A stretch of 64,000 nucleotides of DNA from JAAELZ01 sp965223465 (GTDB lineage Bacteria; Pseudomonadota; Gammaproteobacteria; Arenicellales; Poriferihabitantaceae), in the NCBI GenBank assembly GCA_965223465.1, contig OZ245025.1:558001-622000 (forward strand), written 5' to 3'. A program made the position numbers and the translations under genes. Below are positions 26,942 through 35,460 of the stretch, one piece after another. Each line of letters opens with the position of its first letter. The first letter of the stretch is position 1. Under the pieces are notes generated by a model, which saw only the letters and a program-made list of their open reading frames with translations, did not search any database and was not told the origin of the DNA.

Positions 26942-27092
26942 ACACAAGGAAGGGATGTTTGTATAAATGGATTTGCCGCCTTTCTCCTAAAATTTTTCTT
27001 TTTGTTACCCCCAAACAGTAAACTTTTACGACACATAAGTCAAGAAGGCTTGTGCCTGGGTGTTTTCTGGTTCTATTTTGGGCATTCTCTCA
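26942..27092. other. gene-free stretch after element A
   Basis: Pyrimidine-rich DNA between element A and the fimT-like stop, with a T/C-rich run near 26984-27010. No open frame or strong inverted repeat seen. Confidence 0.35.
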
Positions 27093-27647
27093 CTAATTTT
27101 CTAGGGTGCAATCCAGCTTATCGGATTCAACCCTTAGCCGGCCTTGTACGTTCATTCGAATAACTTTCATGTCGCGTACCCCTGGTTTGCTAGCATCACA
27201 GATACGAAAATGACCGCTGCTGCGAATAATGCCTTGCTGGTCGATGTTAATTTTCTGCCAACGGGTATGAATGGTGACGTCAATAGGGTATCGGGTTGCG
27301 GGCTGGTGCGCCACGACGATCTCGTCCCCTTCATCGAATTGACGGGTTTGGTTATGATCTAAAAACCCAAACCACCCATTTTTCCAGTGCTTTGTTCCAA
27401 TACAACCATTTTCTGCACGATTAGCGCATAAATAGGCCGCTGTATGGCGAGTTCGGGCATGGCTTCTAAGCAATCGGATATCTTGTAGCAATGATTGACG
27501 CGTGTTTTTAATACTCGACTGTTTCATTAGGTAGGTGATTGTCGGCAAAGTGCCAGCACTTATGATTGCCATGATAGCGATACTCAATATTATTTCAATC
27601 AGTGTATGTCCTGTCTGGTAAGCCCAATTTACGACGGGTTTTTTCAC
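27093..27647 (-). CDS. FimT/GspH-family type IV pseudopilin, orphan
   Basis: 184 residues. The N-terminus is a type III (prepilin) signal: a short basic leader, then G|HTLIEIILSIAIMAIISAG, with cleavage after G and the conserved Glu at +5. The remainder resembles the GspH/FimT C-terminal domain with cysteines in a probable disulfide (LCANRAENGCIG; C near the end). FimT-like minor pilins take part in pilus assembly and DNA binding during uptake. No other pilus or secretion gene is nearby. A perfect CRP-type palindrome lies about 66 bp upstream of the start. Confidence 0.85.
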   Translation of the reverse strand: MKKPVVNWAYQTGHTLIEIILSIAIMAIISAGTLPTITYLMKQSSIKNTRQSLLQDIRLLRSHARTRHTAAYLCANRAENGCIGTKHWKNGWFGFLDHNQTRQFDEGDEIVVAHQPATRYPIDVTIHTRWQKINIDQQGIIRSSGHFRICDASKPGVRDMKVIRMNVQGRLRVESDKLDCTLEN

Positions 27648-27705
27648 GATGAATCAATAATTAATTAAAAGGCTGTTGAGCGTAAAAGAAAACTGATTCA
27701 CCCAA

Positions 27706-27721
27706 TGTGACAAATATCACA
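27706..27721. promoter_or_regulatory. perfect CRP/Vfr-type binding site
   Basis: TGTGACAAATATCACA matches the CRP consensus half-sites TGTGA and TCACA with six bases between. Its centre is about 66 bp upstream of the fimT-like ATG and about 110 bp upstream of the predicted start of element B, so it could act on either. Confidence 0.65.
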
Positions 27722-27789
27722 CAAAAACCTGATATCGCGATAAAAAGTAAAAAAATATAGAAAAACGGCAAAAAAAATAGATAAACGGC

Positions 27790-27818
27790 TTGATTTTTGT
27801 TTTTTATGGCTGTATATT
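27790..27818 (+). promoter_or_regulatory. sigma-70 promoter of sRNA-like element B
   Basis: TTGATT (27790-27795), a 17-bp spacer and TATATT (27813-27818). Predicted start is near 27825. The stretch around the -35 (GATAAACGGCTTG, 27780-27792) is identical to that of element A. Confidence 0.55.
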
Positions 27819-27824
27819 ACACCC

Positions 27825-27941
27825 ATCATGAGTTTCCTCCTTGATATATTTTTAGGAGGAAGGCGGTTAAACTAAAACCTCCTTGCATTAGACTGGGGTG
27901 TCTGTTGAAAGGGGCTAATCGTCTTCTTCCTAACCTTTTTT
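27825..27941 (+). ncRNA. sRNA-like element B, paralogue of element A
   Basis: About 117 nt. It has a perfect 8-bp hairpin TTCCTCCT (27834-27841) / AGGAGGAA (27854-27861), a second hairpin AGAC (27890-27893) / GTCT (27900-27903) and a T6 run at 27936-27941. A second pyrimidine stretch (AACCTCCTT near 27877-27884) could pair instead with AAGGCGGTT just after the first hairpin, so the RNA may switch between two folds. Relative to element A, a C-G pair in the second stem becomes U-G, which keeps pairing. No open frame. It lies 180 bp upstream of hfq. Confidence 0.5.
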
Positions 27942-28123
27942 CCGATGTTTTTTCCATTAATAAAGCCTTAAGTTAGAATGTTTCCTATACATTCGTACGC
28001 AAGCTTGTGTTATCGTATGGCGGCCTTACATAAATTATAAATCGATCGATAAGCGACACAATTTATCTGTATCGGGCTATCGCTTAGTACGAGCATAAAC
28101 ATAACAAAATAATAGGAGTAATC
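27942..28123. other. hfq upstream region
   Basis: A weak promoter candidate TTGTGT (28005-28010), 16 bp, TACATA (28027-28032) lies ahead of hfq. In the leader, TAAGCGA (28050-28056) pairs with TCGCTTA (28080-28086). An imperfectly centred palindrome GAATGT / ACATTC (27976-27994) lies further up. AGGAG precedes the hfq ATG. No miaA is present in this gap. Confidence 0.4.
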
Positions 28124-28390
28124 ATGGCAAACGCAAAAGGCGCTCCCGTACAAGATCCATTCTTGAACGTACTCAGAAAGGAGCATATCCCCGTCTCAAT
28201 ATTTCTAGTCAATGGTATCAAGCTGCAGGGTCAGATTGATTCTTATGACCAGTTCGTCATTTTGCTAAAAAATGCAGTCAATCAAATGATTTACAAACAC
28301 GCAATTTCAACCATTGTACCCGCTAAATCGGTGAATCTATCGTTTGAGGGTGACAAGGACGATGACCAGGATGACGAGCATAACTATTAA
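28124..28390 (+). CDS. hfq: RNA chaperone Hfq
   Basis: 88 residues, shorter than E. coli Hfq (102) because the disordered tail is short and acidic. Sm1 (QDPFLNVLRKEHIPVSIFLV, then NGIKLQGQIDSYDQFVILLKN) and Sm2 with the YKHAIST motif are intact. It forms a hexamer that pairs small RNAs with mRNAs. It lies upstream of hflX as in other Gammaproteobacteria, but miaA is not directly before it. Confidence 0.98.
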   Translation: MANAKGAPVQDPFLNVLRKEHIPVSIFLVNGIKLQGQIDSYDQFVILLKNAVNQMIYKHAISTIVPAKSVNLSFEGDKDDDQDDEHNY

Positions 28391-28445
28391 CCTTGTGGTT
28401 AAGTAGGGGCAAGCGACACTAAGCGAACCATTTAGAGGCGATTTT

Positions 28446-29762
28446 CTGTTTCAATCAATTGATGAGTCTGTTCGTAGAGATGACGAATTAGAGCATGTCG
28501 TCATAGTCGATCAGACCTACAATAAACTTCAAAACCCCTACGATATTGATGAAACCCGCCTGTTGGCTGAGTCTGCAGGTGCGGTCGTGATGGAAGTGGT
28601 GCGGGCTGTCAGAACGAAGCCCCACGCAGCGACATTTATCGGCGAAGGTAAGATTGCTGAGCTCAAAGTCTGCATAAAACACCACCAGTCGGATGTGGTA
28701 ATCATCAATCATCCAATCACGCCGGTACAAGAACGAAACTTAGAACGGGCGCTAGACTGTCGCGTACTGGATAGAACGCGCCTAATCCTTGACATATTTG
28801 CGCAGCGCGCACAATCGCACGAAGGTAAATTACAGGTTGAGCTGGCGCAACTTAAACATCTATCCACCCGCTTGGTCAGAGGTTGGACCCACCTTGAGCG
28901 TCAGAAGGGTGGTATTGGCCTGCGTGGGCCGGGCGAAACCCAACTTGAAACCGACCGTCGTTTAATTGGATCTCGCATAAAGAGTTTGACGCGTAAACTG
29001 CGCAGCGTAGAAAAACAAAGAAAATTGCGTAGAAGGGCGCGTGATCGGGTGCCGGTACCGATGATCACGCTGGTTGGTTATACCAACGCAGGGAAATCCA
29101 CCCTGTTTAACCATTTGGTAAGCGAGTCGGTCTATGCGGCAGACCAGCTGTTTGCAACGCTTGACCCAACCATGCGTCGATTGAAAATCGACAATTTTGG
29201 CGAAATCATTCTTTCAGATACGGTGGGCTTTATCCAGGATTTACCCCACTCCTTGGTGGCAGCTTTTCATTCCACCCTGGAGGAAGTAAAAAACTCCAGT
29301 ATCTTATTGCACGTGATTGACCACTCAAACCCGGAATATCACCACCATATGCACGAAGTGGATAAGGTATTAAAAGAAATCGGCGCTGATCAGATACCCT
29401 TGATCAAAGTATTTAACAAAATTGATTTGACTGATATCGCTGCAAAGAGTATGCGCTCGACGAATGATCATGATCAGGAAGAAATATCGGTTTTGGTTTC
29501 GGCGCATAAGGATTTGGGCTTGGGTTTACTGTCAGATGCGATTCTCGCACTATTAACCAAGCAACATGCGGATTATCACGTTCACCTGGATCAATCGCAG
29601 GAAAGGTTACGCTCTTTGATTCATCAGCGTTGTCAGGTGCTAGAGGAGCGATTTGATGATAATGGCGAAACAAATTTACGCTTGCATTTATCACCCAAAG
29701 AGCTCGGGTGGTTAAAAAAGCAAAATGTCGCGCTTGAGCCCACGTCAAAAGTCAATCAATAA
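28446..29762 (+). CDS. hflX: ribosome-associated GTPase HflX (apparent CTG start)
   Basis: About 438 residues. HflX binds the 50S subunit and splits stalled ribosomes. Visible are the HflX N-terminal domain with ERNLERALDCRVLDRT and the GPGETQLETDRR block, then the G domain: G1 GYTNAGKST, G3 DTVGFIQDLPH, G4 NKID. The first ordinary start in frame is TTG at 28563, but the homologous sequence extends 39 codons upstream (LFQSIDESV aligning to the MFDRYDAGE start of E. coli HflX). The frame opens at a TAG near 28408 and has no ATG, GTG or TTG before 28563. CTG at 28446 has AGAGG 7 bases upstream and is my choice. Confidence 0.93.
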   Translation: MFQSIDESVRRDDELEHVVIVDQTYNKLQNPYDIDETRLLAESAGAVVMEVVRAVRTKPHAATFIGEGKIAELKVCIKHHQSDVVIINHPITPVQERNLERALDCRVLDRTRLILDIFAQRAQSHEGKLQVELAQLKHLSTRLVRGWTHLERQKGGIGLRGPGETQLETDRRLIGSRIKSLTRKLRSVEKQRKLRRRARDRVPVPMITLVGYTNAGKSTLFNHLVSESVYAADQLFATLDPTMRRLKIDNFGEIILSDTVGFIQDLPHSLVAAFHSTLEEVKNSSILLHVIDHSNPEYHHHMHEVDKVLKEIGADQIPLIKVFNKIDLTDIAAKSMRSTNDHDQEEISVLVSAHKDLGLGLLSDAILALLTKQHADYHVHLDQSQERLRSLIHQRCQVLEERFDDNGETNLRLHLSPKELGWLKKQNVALEPTSKVNQ

Positions 29763-29768
29763 TACTGC

Positions 29769-31442
29769 ATGGTGAACCGACTACTAAGCTATAGTATTAA
29801 AATCGTTGTGGTTTTAAATCTTGTGTTTGTTTGTACACAGGCTTGGGCGCAGCAGCAAAATGTTGAAGGGGGCCGCGTTGAGCCCCTTGCCGTTACGCTT
29901 GAGACCTTAGTTTCTTTCGTTGAACTTCAAGACAGGCTTAACCAGGAGATTGAAAAAGTTGGTAAACAGATCGAATCCTCTCATTCAGATTTGCAAACTG
30001 CAGCCTTAAAAAAGCAGTTGGATAAACTGAGACAAGAACAACAAACAACCAACCAGAATTTCAAAGAAATTGCAGCGGGAGTTGATATTTCAAGCTTGAG
30101 TGAGGCTGAGGAACCCGCGTTCAATCTTCAGGAAGAATTTTTAGCCTTGTTAAAACCCGCTTTTGAGGAGGTTAAGGAGCTAACCTCCCAAGCGCGTCTT
30201 AAAACAGAGTTAAAGGAAAAATTAGCCTACGCTAGAGCGCGATTGCCCATTATTGAGCAGGCACTTGCCAATATTGATCGGTTAAAAGCCGAAAATAATA
30301 ATCAGCAGTTGAATCAAAGCTTGGAAAAAGTGGCGGATGGTTGGCGTAATCAGCAGTCGTTTCTACAGAGTGAAGAGCAAGCTGCTCAGCTAAAACTGGA
30401 CAAATTGCTAGCCGCACAGACTTCGTTTACTGAAAGCTCGCAATCGTACTTGAAAAGGTTTTTTAAAAAACGAGGTTTGTATCTTGCTGAGGCCTTGATC
30501 GCGGTTTTATTCGTCGTGGGACTGTCTAGGTTGGTGTATAACGCGATGAAGCGTTTAATGCCTGGGTTTCGAGCGAAGCATCGGAGTTTTCGGGTTCGAC
30601 TTGCTCAATTGGCGCATCGAATATTGACCGTGTTGTTTATGGTGTTGGGGCCGATGGTGGTTTTTTATATCGCTGAAGATTGGGTTTTATTTAGTTTGGG
30701 TATCCTGATTTTGTTTGGACTCGCCTGGACACTTCGGCACGCTTTACCACGCTACTGGCAGCAAATATATCTTTTTTTGAATATCGGATCGGTGCGCGAA
30801 GGCGAGCGCATTCTTATCGAAGGTTTGCCGTGGCAAGTTGATGATATCAATTTTTTTACAAGTCTCGTGAATCCTACCGCAGGCCTGCGGCAACGCGTTC
30901 CCATTGGTGATTTGGTTGATCAGAAATCGCGCCCTTATTCACCTAAGGAGCCCTGGTTTCCCTGTAGTGAAGGGGATTGGGTCTTATTAAAAGATAATGT
31001 GCGTGGGAAGGTCACAGGTATCGCACCGGAAATGGTGCAATTGATCGAACGAGGCGGCGCTAAATACACCTACCAAATTAGCGAATTTTTAGCGAACTCG
31101 CCGCGCAATCTATCGACTAACTTTCGGATTAAAGAAGTTTTGGGCATTAGTTATGGTTTGCAAGCGCAAGCAACCAATGAAATACCTGAAATTCTGCATC
31201 AATTTATTTTGTCTCGCGCCAATCAAGATGGATATGGAGAGCAACTCCTCAATTTACGGGTAGAGTTTGCGATGGCAAATTCCTCATCACTCGATCTCAT
31301 GGTCGTGGCTGATTTTGATGGAAGTCTGGCGCCTTTATATAATCGGGTACGGCGCGCTATTCAGCGCTGGTGTGTTGAAGCATGTACCGAAAATGGTTGG
31401 GAAATCCCTTTCCCACAAATGACTTTGCACCAAGGCGCTTAA
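29769..31442 (+). CDS. MscS-like membrane protein with periplasmic coiled coil
   Basis: 557 residues. A signal peptide (1-28) precedes a long glutamine-rich coiled-coil region (about 45-220). Three hydrophobic segments (about 236-255, 285-305, 308-325) are followed by a cytoplasmic beta-rich part resembling the MscS middle domain. The usual MscS pore helix rich in Gly and Ala is not obvious, so channel activity is uncertain. It starts 6 bp after hflX and may be cotranscribed. Likely a large-type MscS relative (KefA/YbdG style) or a derived sensor. Confidence 0.7.
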   Translation: MVNRLLSYSIKIVVVLNLVFVCTQAWAQQQNVEGGRVEPLAVTLETLVSFVELQDRLNQEIEKVGKQIESSHSDLQTAALKKQLDKLRQEQQTTNQNFKEIAAGVDISSLSEAEEPAFNLQEEFLALLKPAFEEVKELTSQARLKTELKEKLAYARARLPIIEQALANIDRLKAENNNQQLNQSLEKVADGWRNQQSFLQSEEQAAQLKLDKLLAAQTSFTESSQSYLKRFFKKRGLYLAEALIAVLFVVGLSRLVYNAMKRLMPGFRAKHRSFRVRLAQLAHRILTVLFMVLGPMVVFYIAEDWVLFSLGILILFGLAWTLRHALPRYWQQIYLFLNIGSVREGERILIEGLPWQVDDINFFTSLVNPTAGLRQRVPIGDLVDQKSRPYSPKEPWFPCSEGDWVLLKDNVRGKVTGIAPEMVQLIERGGAKYTYQISEFLANSPRNLSTNFRIKEVLGISYGLQAQATNEIPEILHQFILSRANQDGYGEQLLNLRVEFAMANSSSLDLMVVADFDGSLAPLYNRVRRAIQRWCVEACTENGWEIPFPQMTLHQGA

Positions 31443-31499
31443 ACTGGCCCATTTGTATGTTGGTTTGCGTTGATCAGGTATCGAGCTAATGGATAGAAT

Positions 31500-32333
31500 A
31501 TGCGTTTGAGGATAGCTATTCAAGGTATTCAAGGGTCAAACCATCATCAGGTAGCCAAAGAGTATTTCAGCGACGATATCATGCTGGTGGAATGCCCATC
31601 ATTTGATGATCTGGTGGATCAACTTCTTGATGCAAAAGCAGATAAGGGTGTGATGGCCATTGAGAACTCAATCGCGGGCTCAATCATCACCAATTATGCG
31701 CTGATTTACCACCATCAATTGCAGATTGTGGGTGAGCATTATCTGACCGTTTCACACAATCTGATGGCGTTACCGGGGCAGACCATTGATGACATTTGCG
31801 AAGTACGTTCCCATCCCATGGCTTTATCACAATGTAAGCAATTTCTGCGTCGATACGCGCACATTAAACTGGTCGAGGATAGCGATACCGCAGAACCTGC
31901 CAGGCAGATTCAATCACAGCAATTGCCACAGATTGCCGCGATCGCGCCGAAAATGGCCGCGGACTTATACCGCCTAGATATCATTTCGCCAGATATTCAA
32001 ACCGTCAAAAACAATGCCACGCGGTTTATTCTGGTGCAAACCAAAGCGCATGATTTACCCAAATCGGAAATCAATAAGGCTTCCATTCGGTTTGTGACGG
32101 AGCATAAAAAAGGTAGCCTGGCAGCGGTGCTCAATGCGATGAGTGATTGCGAATTGAATTTAACCAAAATCCAGTCACTTCCGATTATAAAAACACCTTG
32201 GAAATACGCATTTTTTGTTGATTTTACTTTCGATCAGTACAACAATTTTGACAAGGCCAAATCTTTGCTGAATATCATGTCGGAAGATTTCACCGTTTTG
32301 GGCGAATACCAAGCGCCATCAGAAAAATTGTAA
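31500..32333 (+). CDS. prephenate dehydratase with ACT domain
   Basis: 277 residues. Residues about 3-185 are a prephenate dehydratase domain (start IAIQGIQGSNHHQVAKEYF, catalytic-site NNATRF near 183). About 195-275 is an ACT domain with GSLAAVL. It converts prephenate to phenylpyruvate in phenylalanine synthesis. There is no fused chorismate mutase, unlike gammaproteobacterial PheA. The Phe-binding ESRP motif is replaced by QSLP, and the N-terminal wording resembles Bacteroidetes enzymes, suggesting transfer or a rare subfamily. GGATAG precedes the ATG. Confidence 0.85.
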   Translation: MRLRIAIQGIQGSNHHQVAKEYFSDDIMLVECPSFDDLVDQLLDAKADKGVMAIENSIAGSIITNYALIYHHQLQIVGEHYLTVSHNLMALPGQTIDDICEVRSHPMALSQCKQFLRRYAHIKLVEDSDTAEPARQIQSQQLPQIAAIAPKMAADLYRLDIISPDIQTVKNNATRFILVQTKAHDLPKSEINKASIRFVTEHKKGSLAAVLNAMSDCELNLTKIQSLPIIKTPWKYAFFVDFTFDQYNNFDKAKSLLNIMSEDFTVLGEYQAPSEKL

Positions 32334-32432
32334 TCCCTGGCGGACATCTTAGGAACGCGCTACTGTTTCTCAGTGAATAAGTCGGTGCTGCCCTGCAAAT
32401 GCCAATCGAACTAGCCCTGCGGAAACGATACC

Positions 32433-33206
32433 CTATTTTTCAACAAAAGCGCGTTCTACGACCCAATGCCCCTGGTCACCCCGCACGTGTTCAGAAAACC
32501 CCATTTGTTCGAGTATATGAGTGAAATCATCAAGCATGGGAACACTGCCACACAACATAAAACGGTCGTCTTCAGTATTGACGGGTGGTAGGCCTATGGC
32601 CTCACTGAGCCTGCCACTTTCCAGAGCGTGTGTGAGTCGACCCATATTAAAGAATTTCTCACGCGTCACGCTTGGGTAATATATGAGTTTCTCGCGCGCG
32701 ATATCGCCCAGATATTCGTGCTTAAAAATGCTGTTGGTGATGTACTCCCGATAAGCCAGATCATCTGTTTTGCGCACGCCATGCGCGAGAATGATCTTGG
32801 CAAAGCGATCGTAAACGTCCAGATCTTTTATAATGCTCAGAAACGGAGCCAAACCGGTTCCGGTGGCAATGAGATACAGATGCTTGCCTGGAAGCAATTT
32901 ATCCAAAATTAACGAGCCCGTGGCCTTTTGGCTAACTAGAATTTCATCACCTGGCTGTAGATGCTGCAGTTTTGAAGTCAACGGGCCATCGGGCACCTTG
33001 ATGCTAAAAAACTCAAGTTCTTCTTCATAATTGGCGCTGACCATACTGTAGGCGCGCATAAGCCGTTTACCCGCATTTTCAAGCCCGATCATGGTGAAAT
33101 GCCCATTCTCGAAACGAAACGCATCGTTACGCGTGGTGCGAAAGCTAAACAAGGTGTCATTCCAATGATGCACGCTAAGTACTTTTTCTGCTTTAATCGT
33201 TGCCAT
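32433..33206 (-). CDS. fpr: ferredoxin/flavodoxin-NADP+ reductase
   Basis: 257 residues, family length. The FAD-binding RAYSMVSANYEEELEFFSIKV and GPLTSKLQHLQPGD, the NADP-site ATGTGLAPFLSI, and a final VERAFVEK typical of bacterial Fpr are present. It passes electrons between NADPH and ferredoxin or flavodoxin and is commonly part of oxidative-stress defence. It is followed downstream by no cotranscribed gene and lies 126 bp from the FMN reductase gene on the same strand. Confidence 0.94.
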   Translation of the reverse strand: MATIKAEKVLSVHHWNDTLFSFRTTRNDAFRFENGHFTMIGLENAGKRLMRAYSMVSANYEEELEFFSIKVPDGPLTSKLQHLQPGDEILVSQKATGSLILDKLLPGKHLYLIATGTGLAPFLSIIKDLDVYDRFAKIILAHGVRKTDDLAYREYITNSIFKHEYLGDIAREKLIYYPSVTREKFFNMGRLTHALESGRLSEAIGLPPVNTEDDRFMLCGSVPMLDDFTHILEQMGFSEHVRGDQGHWVVERAFVEK

Positions 33207-33331
33207 TGTCTATTTATCGTGCTGTTCCGCCAGAATTCAACGACGCGGAACAGGCGAGAGGGGAAGCAGATGGGGTGTGATCAGCGCGTCAGGCGGCTCA
33301 ATGGTTGATATTTATCGTTGGCAGGGCTTAT

Positions 33332-33856
33332 TTAAGACAGTGTAGCAACCGCCGCTTTGAGTTGCTCCTTGATTTCCGGGTTGGATATTTCACCAGCCTG
33401 CACGTTAAAATTATCGTAGAAACTCGGAACGGACAAATCAGCCAGCACTTCGCCGCCAAAAAACGGAGCCGAGGTTTTAGCCGTGGCAAGTACGCTGCTG
33501 GCCCCACCGGGGCCGGGCGAAGTTGACAGCAACACCATAGGTTTTCCCTGAAAGACCTTTGCATCAATGCGTGAAGTCCAGTCATACAGATTTTTAAACG
33601 CCACAGTATAGGAACCGTTATGTTCGGCATAAGAAATAAGTAATGCGTCCGCTGTACCAATTTTTTTATAAAACCTACGTGCCAATTCGGGGATACCATC
33701 TCGCTCTTCGCGGTCGGCGCTATACAGCGGCATCTCAAAATCGTTAAGGTCTAGTATTTCAATTTCTGCGTCTTTAACTAAGCTGCAGGCATAGGTAACC
33801 AGTTTCTTATTGATGGATTTACTGCTATTACTTGCAGCGAAGGCGAGTAACTTCAT
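33332..33856 (-). CDS. NADPH-dependent FMN reductase family protein
   Basis: 174 residues with a flavodoxin-like fold: the FMN phosphate loop in FAASNSSKSINKKL, the SYAEHNGSYTVAFKNLYDW segment and LLSTSPGPGG. The family includes quinone and chromate reductases and azoreductases. Physiological substrate unknown. It lies just upstream of fpr on the same strand, so the two may form a redox unit. Confidence 0.88.
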   Translation of the reverse strand: MKLLAFAASNSSKSINKKLVTYACSLVKDAEIEILDLNDFEMPLYSADREERDGIPELARRFYKKIGTADALLISYAEHNGSYTVAFKNLYDWTSRIDAKVFQGKPMVLLSTSPGPGGASSVLATAKTSAPFFGGEVLADLSVPSFYDNFNVQAGEISNPEIKEQLKAAVATLS

Positions 33857-34135
33857 CGTTTGTTCCTAGGTTGATTATTATAATGGGTTGGATATATCCC
33901 GGGTCATCTTGGGATGCCTTCTCGCGGATAAAAAAGCGAGGTAAGCGCCAATATAGACATAATGCTAACATAAGTGTCCAACCAACTACTATCATGCATG
34001 CATACCATTCATCAAATCGTGTTGCGATGCCAGGTATCGAAACCGCAACAGACAGCTTGGTTATAATGCGCCACGTAAATTTATTAAACCTAGCTTCTCG
34101 CGGCTAAATAGAGACACAGGAGGAAGTAGCAAACG

Positions 34136-35350
34136 ATGGCCCTCGGTGACAATAACCCACTATGGCGCAAGCCACAACACCATCAAGATTTACCCGAGTC
34201 GCACGACCACGTTCACTGGATGGAATTATTCTATGATTTGATTCACGTGGTGATGATTTTCTTGTTGGGCAACTATTTATCCGAGCATCATGATCTGGCG
34301 GGGTTTGCCGCATTTGCAATGTTGTTCATCGCGACCTGGCTGGCCTGGGGCGAAACCTCGGTTTATAACTCATTATATGTGAGTACTGACTGGATTTACC
34401 GTTTAAGCACGGCATTTCAAACCCTGTCAGTGATGTTCATGGCCGCCTCCATCCCGGCGATTGAACCCTCTTTGAGCGACCCAGGCAAAGGATTTGCATA
34501 TTTTTCAATGGCTTATGGTATGAATCGGATGATTCTTAGTTTGATGTATTATCGTACCATCAAAACCGGGGCAGAACCCAGTAGCCTGGCGCATGAGCAA
34601 TCCATACGCTTCTTTTTATTGGGAATATTATTTTTTATTGCCGCGCTCCTACCCGCTTCATGGGGGGTGCTGCTGTTTATCGCCGGCGTGGTCATTACTC
34701 AGTTTATCTATTTCGTTCCCAGGCTGACAATTATGCGTCTTGAGCGCTTTGTACCGCGTATGGGGCATTTTACCGAGCGTTTTGCATTGCTATTGCTGAT
34801 CGTCAATGGCGAGGGCTTTTTTAAACTGGTCGTGACTTTATCTGAAAAAGGTATTTACAAAGTCGGTTTTGACGTCTTATTCAATGTAGCGTTTGGCGGT
34901 TTGGCCGTATTCGTGTTGACTTGGATATACTATGATTTTGTCGGCAACTATAAAATACGCCGCGGTAATCGCTATCTATATATGATCTGGAGCGGGCATT
35001 TACTGTTAATGCTGTCCGCGGTGGTGATTGGTGTTGCCTTAGCAGGCGAAGTCTATGTGGGCTTTTTGGAGCCTTATCCCGTTTATTATGGAACGTTAGG
35101 TTCGCTGGGCCTGGCGAGCTATTTAGCGAGTATACTCGTGATCCAAATGAGCGTAGAGCCGCAAACCGCCCATCGCTTCGCCAGCCCGAAAATACTGTTA
35201 ACGGGGATTGCTCTGGCATTGGTTTGTCTTGCTGTATTTCGATTTGTACCTTCAGTTATTGGCAATTTACTCTGGTCAAGCGCGCTCTTTGTGGTGTTAT
35301 TGGTTCCCATTAGCCGCGCCTATCGCGTTCTGTCGCGCGAACAGGCTTAA
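34136..35350 (+). CDS. low-temperature-requirement A (LtrA) family membrane protein
   Basis: 404 residues with about ten to eleven hydrophobic segments. The N-terminal signature HWMELFYDLIHVVMIF is that of the LtrA family (named from Listeria, where it is needed for growth in the cold). Biochemical function is unknown. The ATG has AGGAGG about 13 bases upstream, a slightly long spacing. Monocistronic. Confidence 0.85.
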   Translation: MALGDNNPLWRKPQHHQDLPESHDHVHWMELFYDLIHVVMIFLLGNYLSEHHDLAGFAAFAMLFIATWLAWGETSVYNSLYVSTDWIYRLSTAFQTLSVMFMAASIPAIEPSLSDPGKGFAYFSMAYGMNRMILSLMYYRTIKTGAEPSSLAHEQSIRFFLLGILFFIAALLPASWGVLLFIAGVVITQFIYFVPRLTIMRLERFVPRMGHFTERFALLLLIVNGEGFFKLVVTLSEKGIYKVGFDVLFNVAFGGLAVFVLTWIYYDFVGNYKIRRGNRYLYMIWSGHLLLMLSAVVIGVALAGEVYVGFLEPYPVYYGTLGSLGLASYLASILVIQMSVEPQTAHRFASPKILLTGIALALVCLAVFRFVPSVIGNLLWSSALFVVLLVPISRAYRVLSREQA

Positions 35351-35460
35351 AAAAAGATACGCCTATTTTGGTTACTACGAATGGAGAATCCGTTACTTTA
35401 GTTTTGTGTTTGCCGGGTATTGTGGGTGCGCTACCATCCTGGTGTAATGCTCTGCAGCAA

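Noticed and set aside
26836..27941. Insertion sequence or transposon ends around the fimT-like gene
   Set aside because: The flanking elements are direct, imperfect, promoter-bearing and end in U-runs; no transposase or terminal inverted repeats are present.
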